From assembly GCF_025118155.1 (NCBI RefSeq), contig NW_026251398.1, forward strand, positions 744,001-808,000: a stretch of DNA of 64,000 nucleotides, read 5' to 3'. The position numbers were made by a program, and so were the translations under genes. The notes beneath the pieces were generated by a model. It was not told the DNA's origin. It did no database searches and saw nothing but the letters and a program-made list of their open reading frames with translations. This document shows positions 34,206 to 47,105 of the stretch, piece by piece (the stretch's first letter is position 1; every line of letters begins with the position of its first letter). The DNA comes from Cokeromyces recurvatus (taxonomy: Eukaryota > Mucoromycota > Mucoromycetes > Mucorales > Mucoraceae).

Positions 34206-35817
34206 ATGCGTGCTGTCATTGTTAAAAAACCTGGTAAGTCATCCAACAATTTCACCCATTGTTCAATTTATGTTTCGTTTACTTACATTGTTATTATTAT
34301 TATTTTGCAAATAAAGGTGATGCGTCCCAACTTACACTTGGTGAATATGAAAAACCTACTTTTACAACAGATACTCAAATTTTAGTCAAGGTAAAAAAAG
34401 AAAAAGAAAAAAAGAAAAGAAAAGAAAAGAATACGAAATATAAAAGACGTTATGATTGAGCAATAATTTTTGATACAATAAAGGTGAAATGCTTTGCGCT
34501 CAATCGTATGGATATTTTACAGAGAGAGGGCAAATATCCTGTACCCATTGGTGGAAGTCCTATTCTCGGTGTCGAGATTTCTGGTACTGTTGAAAGTGTT
34601 GGAAAAGAAGGTAAAGAGGAAAAAGAAAAGGGATATCATGCACTTATTTCATTATTCTAATCTATATATTACTTATTAGTGAAGGAATTTAAAGTAGGTG
34701 ATGCTGTATTTGGTTTAATGCCCGGAGGCGCTTATGCAGAAGTAAGTTATAAAACATAAAAATAAAACATAAAATAAACATTATTTTTAATAATAATAAT
34801 ATATATAGTACGCAATTTTAGAAGAATCTTTAGCAATGCATAAACCAGAAAATGTATCTTTCGAAGAAGCATCTTCAATCCCTGAGACTTGGTTTACTGC
34901 TTACCAAGCATTATTCTTTGTAGGTGAAATGCAAAAAGGACAGGATGTTCTTATTCATGCTGGTGCTTCTGGTGTAGGCATTGCTGCTATTCAACTTGCT
35001 AAAGAAGCTGGAGCGTAAAGTATATGTGTATATGTATATTTTAGAGAAGGAGGGAGGAAAAAGAAAGTTAGAGATACTAATTATAAATTCCTTACACACC
35101 TTTTATTAGTAATCGCATTTATGTTACTGTTGGGTCTGAAGAAAAAGTTAAATTTTGTGAAAGTATCGGTGCTACAAAGGCTATCAATTATAAAACTGAA
35201 AACTGGTCAGAAGTTGTATGTATTCATAATTATATAAAAAAAAAAAAAAATTAGACATGTATATTAAAAAAAAAAAAATCTTGATTAGATCTTGAAAGAG
35301 ACTGATAAAAAAGGGGTCAATGTCTTGATTGACTTTATTGGTAAGAACTATTGGAATCAAAATATTGAAGTTTTAGGAGTTGATGGACATATGGTTATTT
35401 TGGCTTTTATGAGTGGTAAGTACTATTTATCTATATATGCTTCACGTATAATGCTCATTTACTGTTTTATATATTTTTATAAAGGAACACTAATTGAAAA
35501 CTTTGATATTACCGCATTACTTCGTAAGAGATTAAGAGTAAGTATAATGAAATTGAACTATTTTGCATTACTAAAAATTGTACTATTTGTAGATCGAAGG
35601 TTCCAATTTACGTGCTCGTTCATTAACTTATCAAGCTAAATTACGTGATGCAATCTATGAAAATGTGGTTTTAAAACATTTTGCTCAAAAGGACGGTATC
35701 TTGAAAGTCTTTGTTGATAAAGTATACGACTGGGAAGATATTATCGATGCTCATAAATATCTCGAAAGTAATCAATCAAAGGGTAAAATCGTTGTTAAAG
35801 TGACTGAAAACTATTAA
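34206..35817 (+). CDS. Zinc-independent quinone oxidoreductase (TP53I3/PIG3-like MDR protein)
   Basis: NADPH-dependent reductase of the medium-chain dehydrogenase/reductase superfamily, probably acting on quinones or other enones in the cytosol. Nine exons: 34206-34233, 34317-34390, 34484-34610, 34680-34741, 34809-35014, 35110-35215, 35289-35415, 35485-35537 and 35593-35817. They total 1008 nt (335 residues), close to the 332 of human TP53I3. The N-terminal catalytic domain has ALNRMDILQREGKYP and PILGVEISGTV without the zinc-ligand Cys/His of alcohol dehydrogenases. The cofactor domain has DVLIHAGASGVGIAAIQLAK (about residues 140-160), the AxxGxG-type nucleotide loop. DFIGKNYWNQN and GSNLRARSLTYQAKLR are typical of the PIG3 subgroup. 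All eight introns preserve phase. Confidence 0.94.
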
Positions 35818-35953
35818 AAACACATACAAATAAAATTCCACATGCAAAATTTCATTCTCTTTTTAAAACTATTATTTATTTTAAATCATATATCGACAAA
35901 ATTTATTTTTCCTATAAAATAGAAAGAAAAAGAACAAGTTAGTAAATAAATAA

Positions 35954-36689
35954 TTATTTATAACCTTTTTCACTTACAGGAATTTCAACTTCACCAGCAT
36001 CAATGGCGTCGCAAAGATCCTTGGGGCTTTGACCATCAACAGTACAACCAACAGAGAAAGCAGTACCGAGAATTTCCTTGACAGTACCCTTCAATTCACG
36101 GGCGTAAGACTTGAAACGCATGGTACGAGCAATTTCAATAACATCATCCAAAGAAATGTTACCGCTGTGCTTAATGTTCTTTTCCTTCTTACGGTCACGA
36201 ACGGGTTCCTTAAGAGCCTTGATGACCAAAGAGGAAGCAGAGGGAACAACGGAAACTTGGGCTTGACGGTTTTGAATGGTCAATTGAACAGTGACACGAA
36301 GACCCTTCCAGTCCTTGGTACCCTTGGCGATATCTTCACCAACCTTCTTGGGAGACAAACCAAGAGGACCGATCTTGGGAGCAAGAGCACTGGAGGCACC
36401 AACTTCACCACTGAATTAAAATATAACAAAAGCAATGAAAAATGAAAAAAGAAGAAAAAAAAAAAGTTAATAAAATAATCCCAATTGTGTTTGGTTTATC
36501 TCCCATTTTCAACATGCATATATGTATATATATATTTCTCTTTTGATCACAGGCTTCTTTTTTACTTAAATCATCCCCCCTCCCCAAATTTTTTCTCTTT
36601 TACATTTTAAATTGATTTTTGATGAATGCTTACCCAGTGGCACGAAGGTAGATAATCTTAACTTCAGTGGGATCGAACTTTGGTGGCAT
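35954..36689 (-). CDS. RPL12: 60S ribosomal protein uL11 (L12)
   Basis: Component of the large-subunit stalk base that contacts rRNA at the GTPase centre. Two exons on the minus strand, 36689-36634 and 36410-35954, give 170 residues starting [40 protein letters not shown] is the conserved N-terminal loop, followed by [20 protein letters not shown], then [20 protein letters not shown], and the RNA-binding C-terminal domain ([20 protein letters not shown]). Length matches the eukaryotic family (about 165). One intron follows codon 19, an early position common in ribosomal protein genes. Codon use is biased toward C- and G-ending codons, in keeping with high expression. Confidence 0.97.
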
Positions 36690-37714
36690 CTATTTGAAAT
36701 CCGAATTTCAAAGTTGAAAATGATGACAATGCAAATATAAATATTAATAAAATAAAACAAATATTTTTAATGTGAGTACTTTTGATCAATGGATGCATTC
36801 ATATTATTAATGGATGTTATGATATTCGGTACCTTTGAACGTGGAGAAAGAAGGTATATTCAAACTTTGGCAAGACTCTTCTTTGATTGTTGCCAAAAAT
36901 GGATTGGAATTAATTGGATAATAATTTTTAAACACCGGATACTTTATTTTAAGTATAGAAAAAAAAAAAAAAAAGGCGGTAAGAATATCATGTTATTTCT
37001 TTTCACGTACTAATTCATGATTAGAAGATTAGCATCCTTATTGAATGGAGGCATTATCAGTGAATTATTTACTATATACCTGAAGAATTATACATTACTG
37101 TTTATCTTTACATTTAAAAAGATGATTTCTTCAATTTACGTATATTATTTTATTATTTTGTATCGCATTGAAAAACATTAAAACAAAAGGAGACCATTAA
37201 AGAGGAATTAAATGCGCTGTTACTTGACAGGAATCTAGAGTAATCATTTGTAAATAACTCTACAAAGTTTAGAGCGTGTATTAGCTATTAGAATTTTCAA
37301 CTTCTTAGTATTAATTGGGTCAATCTTTTTTCTGAAGCTTTCTATCAAATTGATCAATTTAATACCTAACGTTATTATAATATTGCCTTTTTTCTTAATA
37401 AAGGTAATAATGATAACATATAAAGAGTGTACGAAAGAGTGTATGAAAAAAAAACATTGTTAGTGGTTGAAATCTTTTGATTTCATGATGAATTCTAATT
37501 TTACATTTATTTATAAAGTATATAGCTATACAGCATGAAGCACACTGTTAAGAGAGAGAAAAAAAAAGCTGCTAATACTATTTACTACTTCGAAATATTT
37601 ATTCTTTAAATAGATATAAAGTTAAGACAAGTATAGATTGTGTTAACATAATGATCCAAAAAAAAAAAGTCATATTTTTCTAAACAAACATGATGCTTAA
37701 AAAAAGAATATAGA
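36690..37714. other. Intergenic, AT-rich
   Basis: No gene seen. It contains the upstream region of RPL12 and the downstream region of the EF-hand gene. Confidence 0.5.
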
Positions 37715-39066
37715 TTACATAGAAGTCATGGCAGCATCAAGACTTGTCATACTAGTTCCACGACTTAACCTGTATGGTGAATTATGTTTTTTGCTTAATG
37801 AAGGACTACTACTACTGCTATTAGAAGTGGTAGTATTTGCTCCATTAGAATGTGACAATGATCCAGAGGGTATTAATGGGGAATAAATAGAAGCTGCTGT
37901 AGTAGTAGTATTTCCATCAGATGATGATAGACTATTCAATTTTTGTTGTTGTTGTTGATGACTGTAATCTAACAATTCTGCTTGTGATAAACGATAAGAA
38001 AGTCTATTTTGTTGCTGTGTAGCATTTATGGATCGAGATGATTGTCTTGAACGCACTGATGTAGGTCTTGATGGCTTTGGATTATTTGATAAATTATGTA
38101 AATCTAGAAATCGTTCAACAAAATCAGCAATTAATGGTTCTTTCATGGCTGATAGTTTATATTCTTCAAACGACTATTTGAGTTGTTAGTATATATAAAT
38201 GAGTATAAGTGCATGTACTTACTAATTTCCCATCACAGTCGACATCAAAATCTTCAAACATACAATCAATTGCACGCTGAATTTCTTCTATTTCATTCTC
38301 TTCATCCGACAACATTCTTGACTTTTGAATAAAAGATTATGCATGAGTATATAAAGTTGTTTCTACTAAACGTTTATTTTTTTTTTTTACCAATTGTAGC
38401 ATAACATGCTCTAATTCTTCTTTTGATATAAAACCATCTTTATCCACATCATACAGTTTAAAAGATACTACAAAAAAAAAAAAAAGAAAAAAAAAGAAAA
38501 AAGAAAAAAAAAAAACTTAGTAAAAGTAATCAATCTAGAAGATTACATTATTATTACATCTTAATTTTTCTTCTGGAGTTCCTCTCATGAAAATACTCAA
38601 TCCATCTACAAATTTGCTTTTATTTTTATTTTATTTTTTCATATATTAAAAAAAATGTACATGTTATTGTATTAATATTTGTTTGTTTTACCTGAAATCA
38701 ATAGATTGTTGTTCATCACCGCCAAATGCGCAATAAAGCCTTTGTAAAAATACATCGTCCATCATAGATACAGTTGGTACATATTGTTTAACAGACTTTT
38801 TTTTTTAAATATATACATATATATATATATATAATACACTTAGTATATAATGCATATTGTTTAAAGTTAACCTTACATACATCTTTAAATACATTTTCAG
38901 TAATATTGTTTTGATCTTCTTTTTTCACGTTTTGTCGGAGATCGTTAATCTCCTTTGTCGAAACTAACAAAGATGTGTTAATAAAGATGTCGAATATAAT
39001 AAAATGTTATTTACAATGTGTCTTTTTAGACAATGTGCTATTTTCTTTGCTTTTTGTTTGTCCCAT
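37715..39066 (-). CDS. N-myristoylated-type EF-hand calcium sensor with Ser/Gln/Asn-rich tail
   Basis: Seven exons on the minus strand: 39066-39015, 38963-38881, 38795-38692, 38616-38558, 38467-38391, 38321-38223 and 38173-37715. They total 933 nt (310 residues) with every junction in frame. The protein begins MGQTKSKEN, with Gly2 and Ser6 fitting an N-myristoylation site. The middle resembles the calcineurin-B/recoverin fold: SIDFSKFVDGLSIFMRGTPE, then EKLRLSFKLYD and a canonical EF-hand DVDKDGFISKEEL, then another DVDCDGKLSFEEY. Two calcium loops are complete; the N-terminal pair looks degenerate. From about residue 185 a low-complexity tail rich in Ser, Gln, Asn and Thr follows, unlike compact calcineurin B. 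The target is unknown; a membrane-attached calcium sensor is the inference. Confidence 0.85.
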
Positions 39067-42000
39067 GATAACTTTATGAAATTAAAGAAATGATAAAATT
39101 TATTTCGAAATAAAAAAAAATAAAATAAAATAAAAAATTATATGTTTTTATATGTTTTACATCATTATCAGTCAGATTTAACTACTATTTTAGGACTTTA
39201 CATTCATTTGTGATACCATCTTCTTCTATAGTATTTCACTTGAGTCTCCTTTAATAAGTCATTTGGTTAACAATGATGCTCTCTTATAAATGAATACATC
39301 TATACACATATTAAATTACACTTTCTAAAGAGTCACTTTATTTTATTAATTGCCAGGACATATTATAGTATTTCTCCACCTTTTTTTTTTTTTTTTTTAA
39401 AAAAAAAAAGACTCAATGTGAGCACATAATATAGAGTGTATATCGTTTTGCCCGAGCCAGGTAGGTTATCACAATAAATTAAGAAAACTAAAAATCTCTT
39501 AAGAATGAAAAAGAAACAAATTATAAAAATATTAGTAGAAGGAAAGACATCAGTAATTATAGAAAAAGAGAATACACCAGATAATGCTATCATCATAAAC
39601 GGTCAACATAAAGCCAAGAGAGAAACTTTGAGTCAAGATCAGGTGTAATATCAGGAGGTACTCCGTTAAGGAATAGATAATACATAACAAAAAAAAATAA
39701 TTGGCTATCGTATATTCCAGAGAAAGTCTGTAGAGTGTCAATTCCTTCATCCTTATTTGAAATTTGGTCGAGTAGAAATACATTACATAAAAAAAAAAAA
39801 AAGTGGATCCTTAATGGTAGTAGGCATTTGTAGTTATCGGCACATATATGGGCATATAACAACCGCATATACTCGAGATCATCTAATATTTAGGTGATAG
39901 ATGCAGTGTTTCAGTTACTCGTCAGGCAACCCAGTCCAGGTGATATCTAACTTTTTGGCTGCGTTCAGTACGAATCATAGATAACCACGTAATGGGGTCA
40001 ACTTCAATCTTTGTATGGTAGGAAGGAAGGAGAATAGAGGCATTAGCAGTACTGTTTTGTTGGGTAGATATATTTTGCTACAATCAGTTTTAGCAGTCAA
40101 TTCGGAAGGATCAAATATTAGAAATATTATCAACCATTGTTGTAGAACATAAGATCTAAATAAGTGATATAGGGATTTTGTATCATTAGGAGTAACTACT
40201 GCTAGACGAATGAATGCATAGATAGAAAAGTGTCATCAGAGTTTTGTAACAAACGGCGCAAAAAAGTTACCTGTAGAAAGTATGCCCTTTCTTACATAAT
40301 TGGTTAACTGACAAGATATATCATCACTTTTTGTAGAGAACCAAAAGCTAACATAGATTATATGACGAATATACTGGTTTTAATAATCGTTCAGTTGTTT
40401 ATATGAGTTTTGAGGTGAGGGATCTAATTTGCTAGTCCATATCAAAGGAGTCATGCTGGAATGGCAAACATTCTTTTGAATAGTATAATCCTGCTAAGCG
40501 AAAGCGCACAAATCAAAACAGGAGAAGATGGAGGAGGGAAAAGTAGGAAAGAGGATACAATAGTCTAAAGAAGCTATAAACATAAGAAGAGACAGCAATG
40601 ACCAAAGACCTCTTTTAAAAGATTGGAACTAGTGCCATTGATTGTATTTGGTGATGGTATGTAAAATAAGAATCCAGTACCAATTGGAGGAATAATTTCT
40701 GGCACTGCTGATATATAAGGATAAGGAATTGGAGTAGAGATCAAAGTTATTTAAGTCTTTGGTGATTGGTATTAGTGAATTTAGTATAATTAAAGTATTA
40801 TATATTGTGTGGTATTGTACGAAGCATAAATTGCTTGTTTAAACTTTAAAATCTGGATATTAAATATGCAATAGTTCTAAGAAAAAAAAAAGATTCGCAA
40901 ACACTAAAACTTCTCATTGAGAAATACCCTTACAGTGCAATCAAATACAAAAACTTCAATATACTATGGAACAGGTAAATCAATGCTAATAAAAATAGGT
41001 TTAATACCTTATTTTCTATTTAGGATGGAAGGGAAAGGTCTGCCATTGTTACTAGAGACATTATCGTAGAGAGTATGGATTTCTTCTTGGATAATTGAAA
41101 TAATTGCATGTAAATGTTCCTTATTTGTTTAAAAACTAATATTAATTTATTCTCTTTACTCTTTCTCAGTTCAAATCCTACCCCTTTGATTAAGGCACTA
41201 TAATAGTAAGAAAATATATATGTATTTATTTGAAAACAATTGATAAAGCTTAGATAGTTATATCATGCATACAAATAAACTATTTCTTAAGCTTACATAG
41301 GAATAAAAAGCTACTGAGCACATGATTTTAATATTAAACGAAATGTATGAAAAGTTACAAAGATATTAATTGAAAGTTTTGATTCAGAATTACTGTATGT
41401 TTCATCCATCACATTAATTGAGAATATGCCAAATATTATGTATTAGCGAATATTCAATGGTTTACCCTTTAATCAAGTATTATGTAGTTTAACTATATGT
41501 TTTTATACTTATAAATAATAGAATATTAGCAAAAATGAAAATTCGTATGCTTTATATATATATATAAGAGATCCGCTATAGTGGCTATTGATATAAATTT
41601 CTATTATATTGTTGCTTTTGGATTCTTTATTGACCATGTATATAATTGATTACGTTAAGGGAATAATAGCATTCATCGTAATTTCCTTATTTGTATAAAT
41701 TATTACGATAATTGCAATTGTGGGTAACATTCTATAACTAAAAGGCGAGCTGTCTTACTTTCCGCTTATTTTCTGCTACCAGTTCCGACTTTGATCAGCA
41801 TAACAATAAGGCATTGTTCTTACTGTAATTTAAATCCAGATGTTTTTAAACTTTTTTTTTTTTTATCGTCAATTCATGCTCAGTTGATGAATGGATATTC
41901 AGTGATAAAGAAGTTCTTATAAGGAAAATAGATATATCTATAGTCCTGCTTAATCAAATATATAAAATTATTGCAAGTGTCTCTTATAGTATTGAGTGAA

Positions 42001-42647
42001 TTACTATTATAGCAATGCTTTTTTTTTAAAGAAAAAATAAAATAAAAAAGAAAGCTTACAGTCATAATAAAACACTGACAATTTCTACTTACATGAATAT
42101 TCACTGACAAAAATGGTATATAAACTTTACTTATTTATTGATTTTTAAATAACTTGAATCTTTTTATTATAAAAAAAAGCTTCTCAAAAATCAAAATAGT
42201 CTTTTTATAGATGATAATAATAATAAAACAAATAGAATTTAACTCTGTTATTAATCTTTCTTTTAGAAGAGCTGAATCAAGCTTCGGATTGTGCAAGAAA
42301 ATAGGCGGTCAATGTAATTACCTTTATAATAAATTTCAATATGCTCAGCGTTATCTTCCTTGATTTATTTTGCAAATTTTGCGTCATTATAGGTTTCAAA
42401 GTAAAATATGAATATTGCTTATTCAATAATAAGAATGGTCATCATTAATAATTTGGATAAAATAGCCTGAGATTGAAGTATATTCGTATAAATTTTGATC
42501 CGTTTTGAACAATAAGCGTACGGCAGATTTCTTCCCCGCGCAAATTGAAAAAAAATATAAATATTTTAGTACTTGATTTTTTTTTTTTTATTCTTATTTC
42601 TTTTTCTCTTTTTTTTTATTCTTCTTCGTCTTTTTTTTTTTTAAACA
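39067..42647. other. Gene-poor 3.6-kb stretch with relic-like frames
   Basis: No gene supported. Coding-like scraps include minus-strand FSGIYDSQLFFFVMYYLF, then NGVPPDITPDLDSKFLSWLY (about 39600-39760), and a P-loop-like LPGSGKT (about 39450). A T18-A10 tract lies at 39381-39408. A tiny two-exon plus-strand frame (40965-40975, 41023-41100; MEQDGRERSAIVTRDIIVES) ends at a stop and is too short to trust. This is probably old mobile-element debris. Confidence 0.4.
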
Positions 42648-44211
42648 ATGTCGGTAGAGAATAAAGAAAAGGACGATAAAGTTATCGTAAATGATAATGG
42701 TGTGCCTTTATATAAAAGTCAAATGACAGCATTAGATGAAAAGTTGGATAAAGAAATTGTATATGAATTCGGTGGGTCTGTAGGCGTCCTTGGAATGATG
42801 ATAGGTTTCCCTTGTTTAATGTATTATCTCTGGGTTTGTCTCGAATATCATCAAGGCAGTCTTATTTATCCATCTTCTTTTACAAAGGATGATATTATTC
42901 TATTTATATCAAGGGAAATTATTGAAAAAGTAAAATTGGGTGCTTACCCTACTGCATTTGCTATTAAGATCTATATGGGCTATGTTTTATTTTCTTTTAT
43001 TTTGGCTTATATTATGCCTGGTCCTGTTGTTCACGGTACACCTCTTCCTACTTTAAAGGGAAAAAGCGTAAGTGTCATTTATAAAATATGTAAAGGGAAA
43101 GAAAGAAGACTGATATGTGTATAGCTTCCTTATTTATGTAATGGTTTATCATCTTGGTATTTAACACTTGTTACTGCTTTTGTTCTTCATTTTACTGGTA
43201 TTTTCCGTTTGACTTCTATTGTTGAAAATTTTGGTAGTATCATGACAGTTGCAATTATTTGGGGTTATACCATGTCAATTCTTGTTTTTATTTGTGCTTT
43301 TATGAATGGTACTACACATCGTATGTCTGGTAATTTAATTTATGATTTTTTTATGGGCGCACCTTTAAATCCTCGAATTGGTCATGTTGATTTGAAAATG
43401 TGGGCTGAATGCCGTGTACCTTGGCCAGTTCTTTTCTTTATTGGTGTTTCATGCGCCTTAAAGCAATATGAAACACGTGGTTATGTTACTGCTCCTGCTG
43501 CCTTCCTTGTTCTTGCTTACTTTTTATATACAAATTCAATCCAGAAGGGTGAAGAGTGTATTCTTACATCTTGGGATATGTTCTTTGAAAAGGATGGTAA
43601 GTTGGTTATGTATTTTATTGTAGGAAACAATAGCCCTTATATATAATTTTTCATATTTGTTAGGTTTTATGTTAATTTTCTGGAATATGGCTGGTGTCCC
43701 TTTTACTTATTGTTATTCAGCTGTTTATCTTAGCAAACTCGAAGAAACTACAGGTATTGTTGTAACTCATAGTAAAGCTTATACTATCTTTTTATATATC
43801 CTTTTACTTTGTGCTTACTATGTCTTTGATACTGGTAATTCTCAAAAGAATCGTTTCCGTATGGAACAAAATGGTACCTATATCGATCGTAAAGCCTTCC
43901 CTCAATTACCTTGGGGTAGAATTAAGAATCCTACTTATATCAAAACCAAGCAAGGTAATATGTTATTGACTTCTGGTTGGTGGGGTATTGCTCGTAAACC
44001 ACATTACACTGCTGATTTATTCCAATCTCTTTCTTGGGGATTAATTACCGGCTTTGGTTCTTTCTTACCTTATTTCTATTTCACTTTCTTTTTTGTTGTA
44101 CTGACACATCGTGTTACTAGAGATATGGAGCGTTGTGCAAAGAAATATGGTAAAGATTGGGACCGTTATTGTGAGAGAGTTCCTTACATCTTTATTCCTT
44201 ATGTTTTCTAA
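42648..44211 (+). CDS. ERG4: Delta(24(24(1)))-sterol reductase (Erg4)
   Basis: Last step of ergosterol synthesis, reducing the C24(28) double bond in the ER membrane using NADPH. Three exons, 42648-43067, 43125-43596 and 43664-44211, give 479 residues. Several hydrophobic segments are visible ([64 protein letters not shown]). [20 protein letters not shown] and the C-terminal [19 protein letters not shown], then [13 protein letters not shown], are the ERG4/ERG24 signatures. RKPHYTADL, rather than RHPNYLGDL, places it with Erg4 and not the C14 reductase Erg24. It ends FIPYVF as usual. A T-rich tract (42576-42645) directly precedes the ATG. Confidence 0.96.
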
Positions 44212-44439
44212 AATTTTGTATACTTTAAGAAAATTTCTGCATATTTTAATAATAAAAATAATATAACTCAATAGAAATGAGTTTATGTAGACTGTTAAAT
44301 ATAGAAAAATCAAGTTCCACATGGATTTTTTCCAGTTTCATCATGTTAAACAAGCAAACAAATATACACACATGCAAAGTATATAATAATGTATACAGCA
44401 ACATAAAAAAAAAAAAATTTTTTTTTCTTTTTTATATAT

Positions 44440-45470
44440 TTATATTTCATAAGCTGGTAATTCATTATCATGACAAGAAACAATAAGAGAATGATAAGAA
44501 GGTAAATTGCCACTGCACGGCTGATATCCAAAGTAGTCATCATTTGTAAAAGGATTACAATTAAGTGGAGGCGTTATAGGATAGGACTCCTCTTCAATGG
44601 GTGAACAGAGTGCAGGATTAGGAGAGTCAACAAGATAAGGTAAACCAGAATAAGGAAGAGAGCGCCATGCGTTTTCATAAGTCGGTAGTTCATTTATATT
44701 ATCATCTTCTTGAGGCTTTTGATTTATGATTTCAATGGGTAATGAAGCTCTTAATTCAATAATTAGGCCTTGCTTATTAATAAGAGACATTGTGAATTTT
44801 AGTTTATGTTCTATTTTAAAGTATGGATTGTATATTGTATCACATTGTATCGAATCAAATGAAAAAGGTACCATTATTGTCTCTGTTTTTTCCCAGTGTA
44901 ACCCTTCTGATGGAAAGGCTTCATCACGAAAGAAACGAATTATACGTGATTCTGTACGATTGCTGATTGTAGTATATTCTTTAAAAAAGCAAGATAAATA
45001 ACGTACTCGTAATTGCTCATCTGAGTTTTGTTTGGGTGAAATTAAGAAATGAATAGGAATTTGCTCTCCTCGACTAAAAGCTTTCTTTGGTATACTGATT
45101 CGATAATCAATTTTATTCGGCCATTCATTCGATATCTGTAATGAGCCACCTCTGTGATAATCATAAGGTGGTAACAACTCTCTAACAATTCGAATCAGCT
45201 GTCGGTCTACTAAATTGGGTGAAAATGCGGGCCGATCAACGACGGCTTTTAACTTGTACAACAACGAGCCGTAAGAATTAGGATCAATGGATTCTCCTAA
45301 ATTCCCGGGAAGAATATATTCAAAAGGATATTTATATACATTGTTTGGTGTTAATAAATGTAACTTTTTATGTTGATTCGATAAAAAACTCCAATGATGT
45401 TCTAAAACAGTTGTTTCTTTTTTATGCTGGTGATTACCTAATATTCATAATCATTTATTAGTACTATTAA

Positions 45471-45510
<40 letters not shown>

Positions 45511-45719
45511 CCTCCTTCCATATATTTATTTATTAACCTACGTTCATTCCATTGCAACTTCAATTTCCCCGTAAAGCTCAAAGTAATTGATTTGACTTTT
45601 ATACTCTCCTTTATACGCAGAATAACGCAACCCCGTAAGACACATCCTACTGATTCTTCAGGACTTCCTCTCAAAATAAGTGTGTTGTTTTCAACATGTA
45701 TTTTCAATTGATAAGACAT
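44440..45719 (-). CDS. Arrestin-like (alpha-arrestin) trafficking adaptor
   Basis: Adaptors of this type recruit Rsp5/Nedd4-like ubiquitin ligases to plasma-membrane proteins for endocytosis. Two exons on the minus strand, 45719-45542 and 45437-44440, total 1176 nt (391 residues). The intron contains a 36-nt T run on the coding strand. The arrestin-N part has GCVLRGCVILRIKESIKVKS, then ITLSFTGKLKLQW and HHWSFLSN; YPFEYILPGNLGESI is typical of the middle. The arrestin-C part has RISIPKKAFSRGEQIPIHFL. The C-terminal tail carries three L-P-x-Y motifs (LPTYEN, LPSYHS, LPAYEI) that could bind WW domains. No transmembrane segment is visible. Confidence 0.88.
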
Positions 45720-46023
45720 AGTATATAAAACGATAATAAAAGAAGAAGAAGAGGGGAAAAAATAAAGATATTTTATGCGTCTAAGAACAAAAAAAAAATC
45801 TTTCTTAGACTGACGGTAGTTCAAAGAAGTTGGTCTAGATCTTTAAAACGAATAATATTCGTTTGTTTGTTATCAAAATTAGAATCTGATATCTCTTTTT
45901 GTTCCGATAAAATCCATACGTTTATAGATTACTGCCCTGAAATATTAAATTTGACAGCAGCGGCTTTTAATTATTTATTGTTTTAATTTTAGAAAAAAAT
46001 ATAGTTATTTATACACAAAAACA

Positions 46024-46947
46024 TTAGAATCCAGATCCCATCATTTTCTTCGCTTTCTTTGCTCGATACGCTTCAATCGCCTTTTCACGCTCATTTTCTA
46101 ATTGTATACGTGCTGCTGCACTCATATTTTGAAGTTTTCGTTTATGTGATGCCTTTAGTAATTTCATGTTTTCATCTTCTTCTGATTCATAACCCGTTTC
46201 TTTCTTTTCGGTGCCAGATGACGATGAAATAGCTTGTTTAGTTTTAGACTCAAGCATCTAAAAAGGAGTATAAATAATAATTATTATCATAGTGTTATTT
46301 TACTATATATATGTATATATATGTATACCTCTTTACCACGCCCGCGTGCCTTTGGTAATTTATTAAATACAGGTGGCGCATCAGCTACTTCACCAAATTT
46401 AACATTATCTTTCAAATCATCAAAATCACGTCCACCATACATTTCTAATTCTTTTTGACGCTTTGCAGCTAATTTTTGTTTTCGTAATTCACGATTACGC
46501 TTTTTTCTATCACTTATCGGTTTTGCTGCTTTTTGTGCTGATATTACATCCTTTTGATATTCAAACTCTACTCTTTGTACAAAATCTTTTAATTTTTCAC
46601 CTGGTTGAATTGAAAGCTTATTCTATAAAAATTCAAATAAGGATCTCTTTTTTTTTTGTTATAATAGTGCCATACTTGTTCATCATTTCTTTCACGATTT
46701 AATTTTGCTTCTTTTTTCTCCTTTTGTTTTTTTAAAGCCATTTCTTTAAATTTTAATAAACGGAAAAATCCCTTTGGTGTATCATCATTACTCGTTTCAT
46801 CTTTCTTTACTGGTAAGTCAACCCTAAATTGAAAATTAAAAAAAAACATTAATAAATCTAAAAGGGATGCGAACATTCTTTTATAAGCATTATTTACTCA
46901 GCCTTTCTTGCTTTACGAACACTAGCTTTTGCTCTTTTATGTGGCAT
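46024..46947 (-). CDS. CCDC137-like basic nuclear protein
   Basis: Four exons on the minus strand, 46947-46898, 46823-46676, 46622-46329 and 46257-46024, total 726 nt (241 residues). The sequence is Lys/Arg/Glu-rich and likely helical. It begins MPHKRAKASVRKARK. Landmarks shared with the CCDC137 family are GFFRLLKFKEMALKKQKEKK, QPGEKLKDFVQRVEFEYQKD, DDLKDNVKFGEVADAPPVF and the end IQLENEREKAIEAYRAKKAK. Animal CCDC137 is a nucleolar or chromosome-periphery protein; in fungi the role is little known. Basic clusters suggest nuclear localisation. Assignment rests on the order and spacing of these blocks from memory of the family. Confidence 0.75.
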
Positions 46948-47105
46948 AATACTGATTGAATAGTGTAAAATTGATCAATTCAACTTTTTTTGTATTAAAA
47001 AAAATAAAATAAAATAAAATAAAAGAATTCTCAATTAGGAAATGCAGTCACGAAAAGCAGCCTCGATCTTTCCCCTTAAATCACAAAATAATTCTCATTT
47101 TTTAT

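Noticed and set aside
39400..39500. P-loop-like LPGSGKT on the minus strand, which could hint at a helicase or Helitron relic.
   Set aside because: No other helicase motif could be found in any frame nearby; seven residues are not enough.
40660..40720. Short stretch reading NPVPIGG then IISGTA on the plus strand, similar to part of the quinone oxidoreductase (PVPIGGSPILGVEISGT).
   Set aside because: Only about 14 residues match, with a gap, and nothing around it resembles the rest of the gene. Chance similarity or a very old scrap cannot be told apart.
40965..41100. Two-exon micro-gene on the plus strand encoding about 26 residues (MEQDGRERSAIVTRDII...).
   Set aside because: Too short to distinguish from chance, although the splice signals look acceptable.
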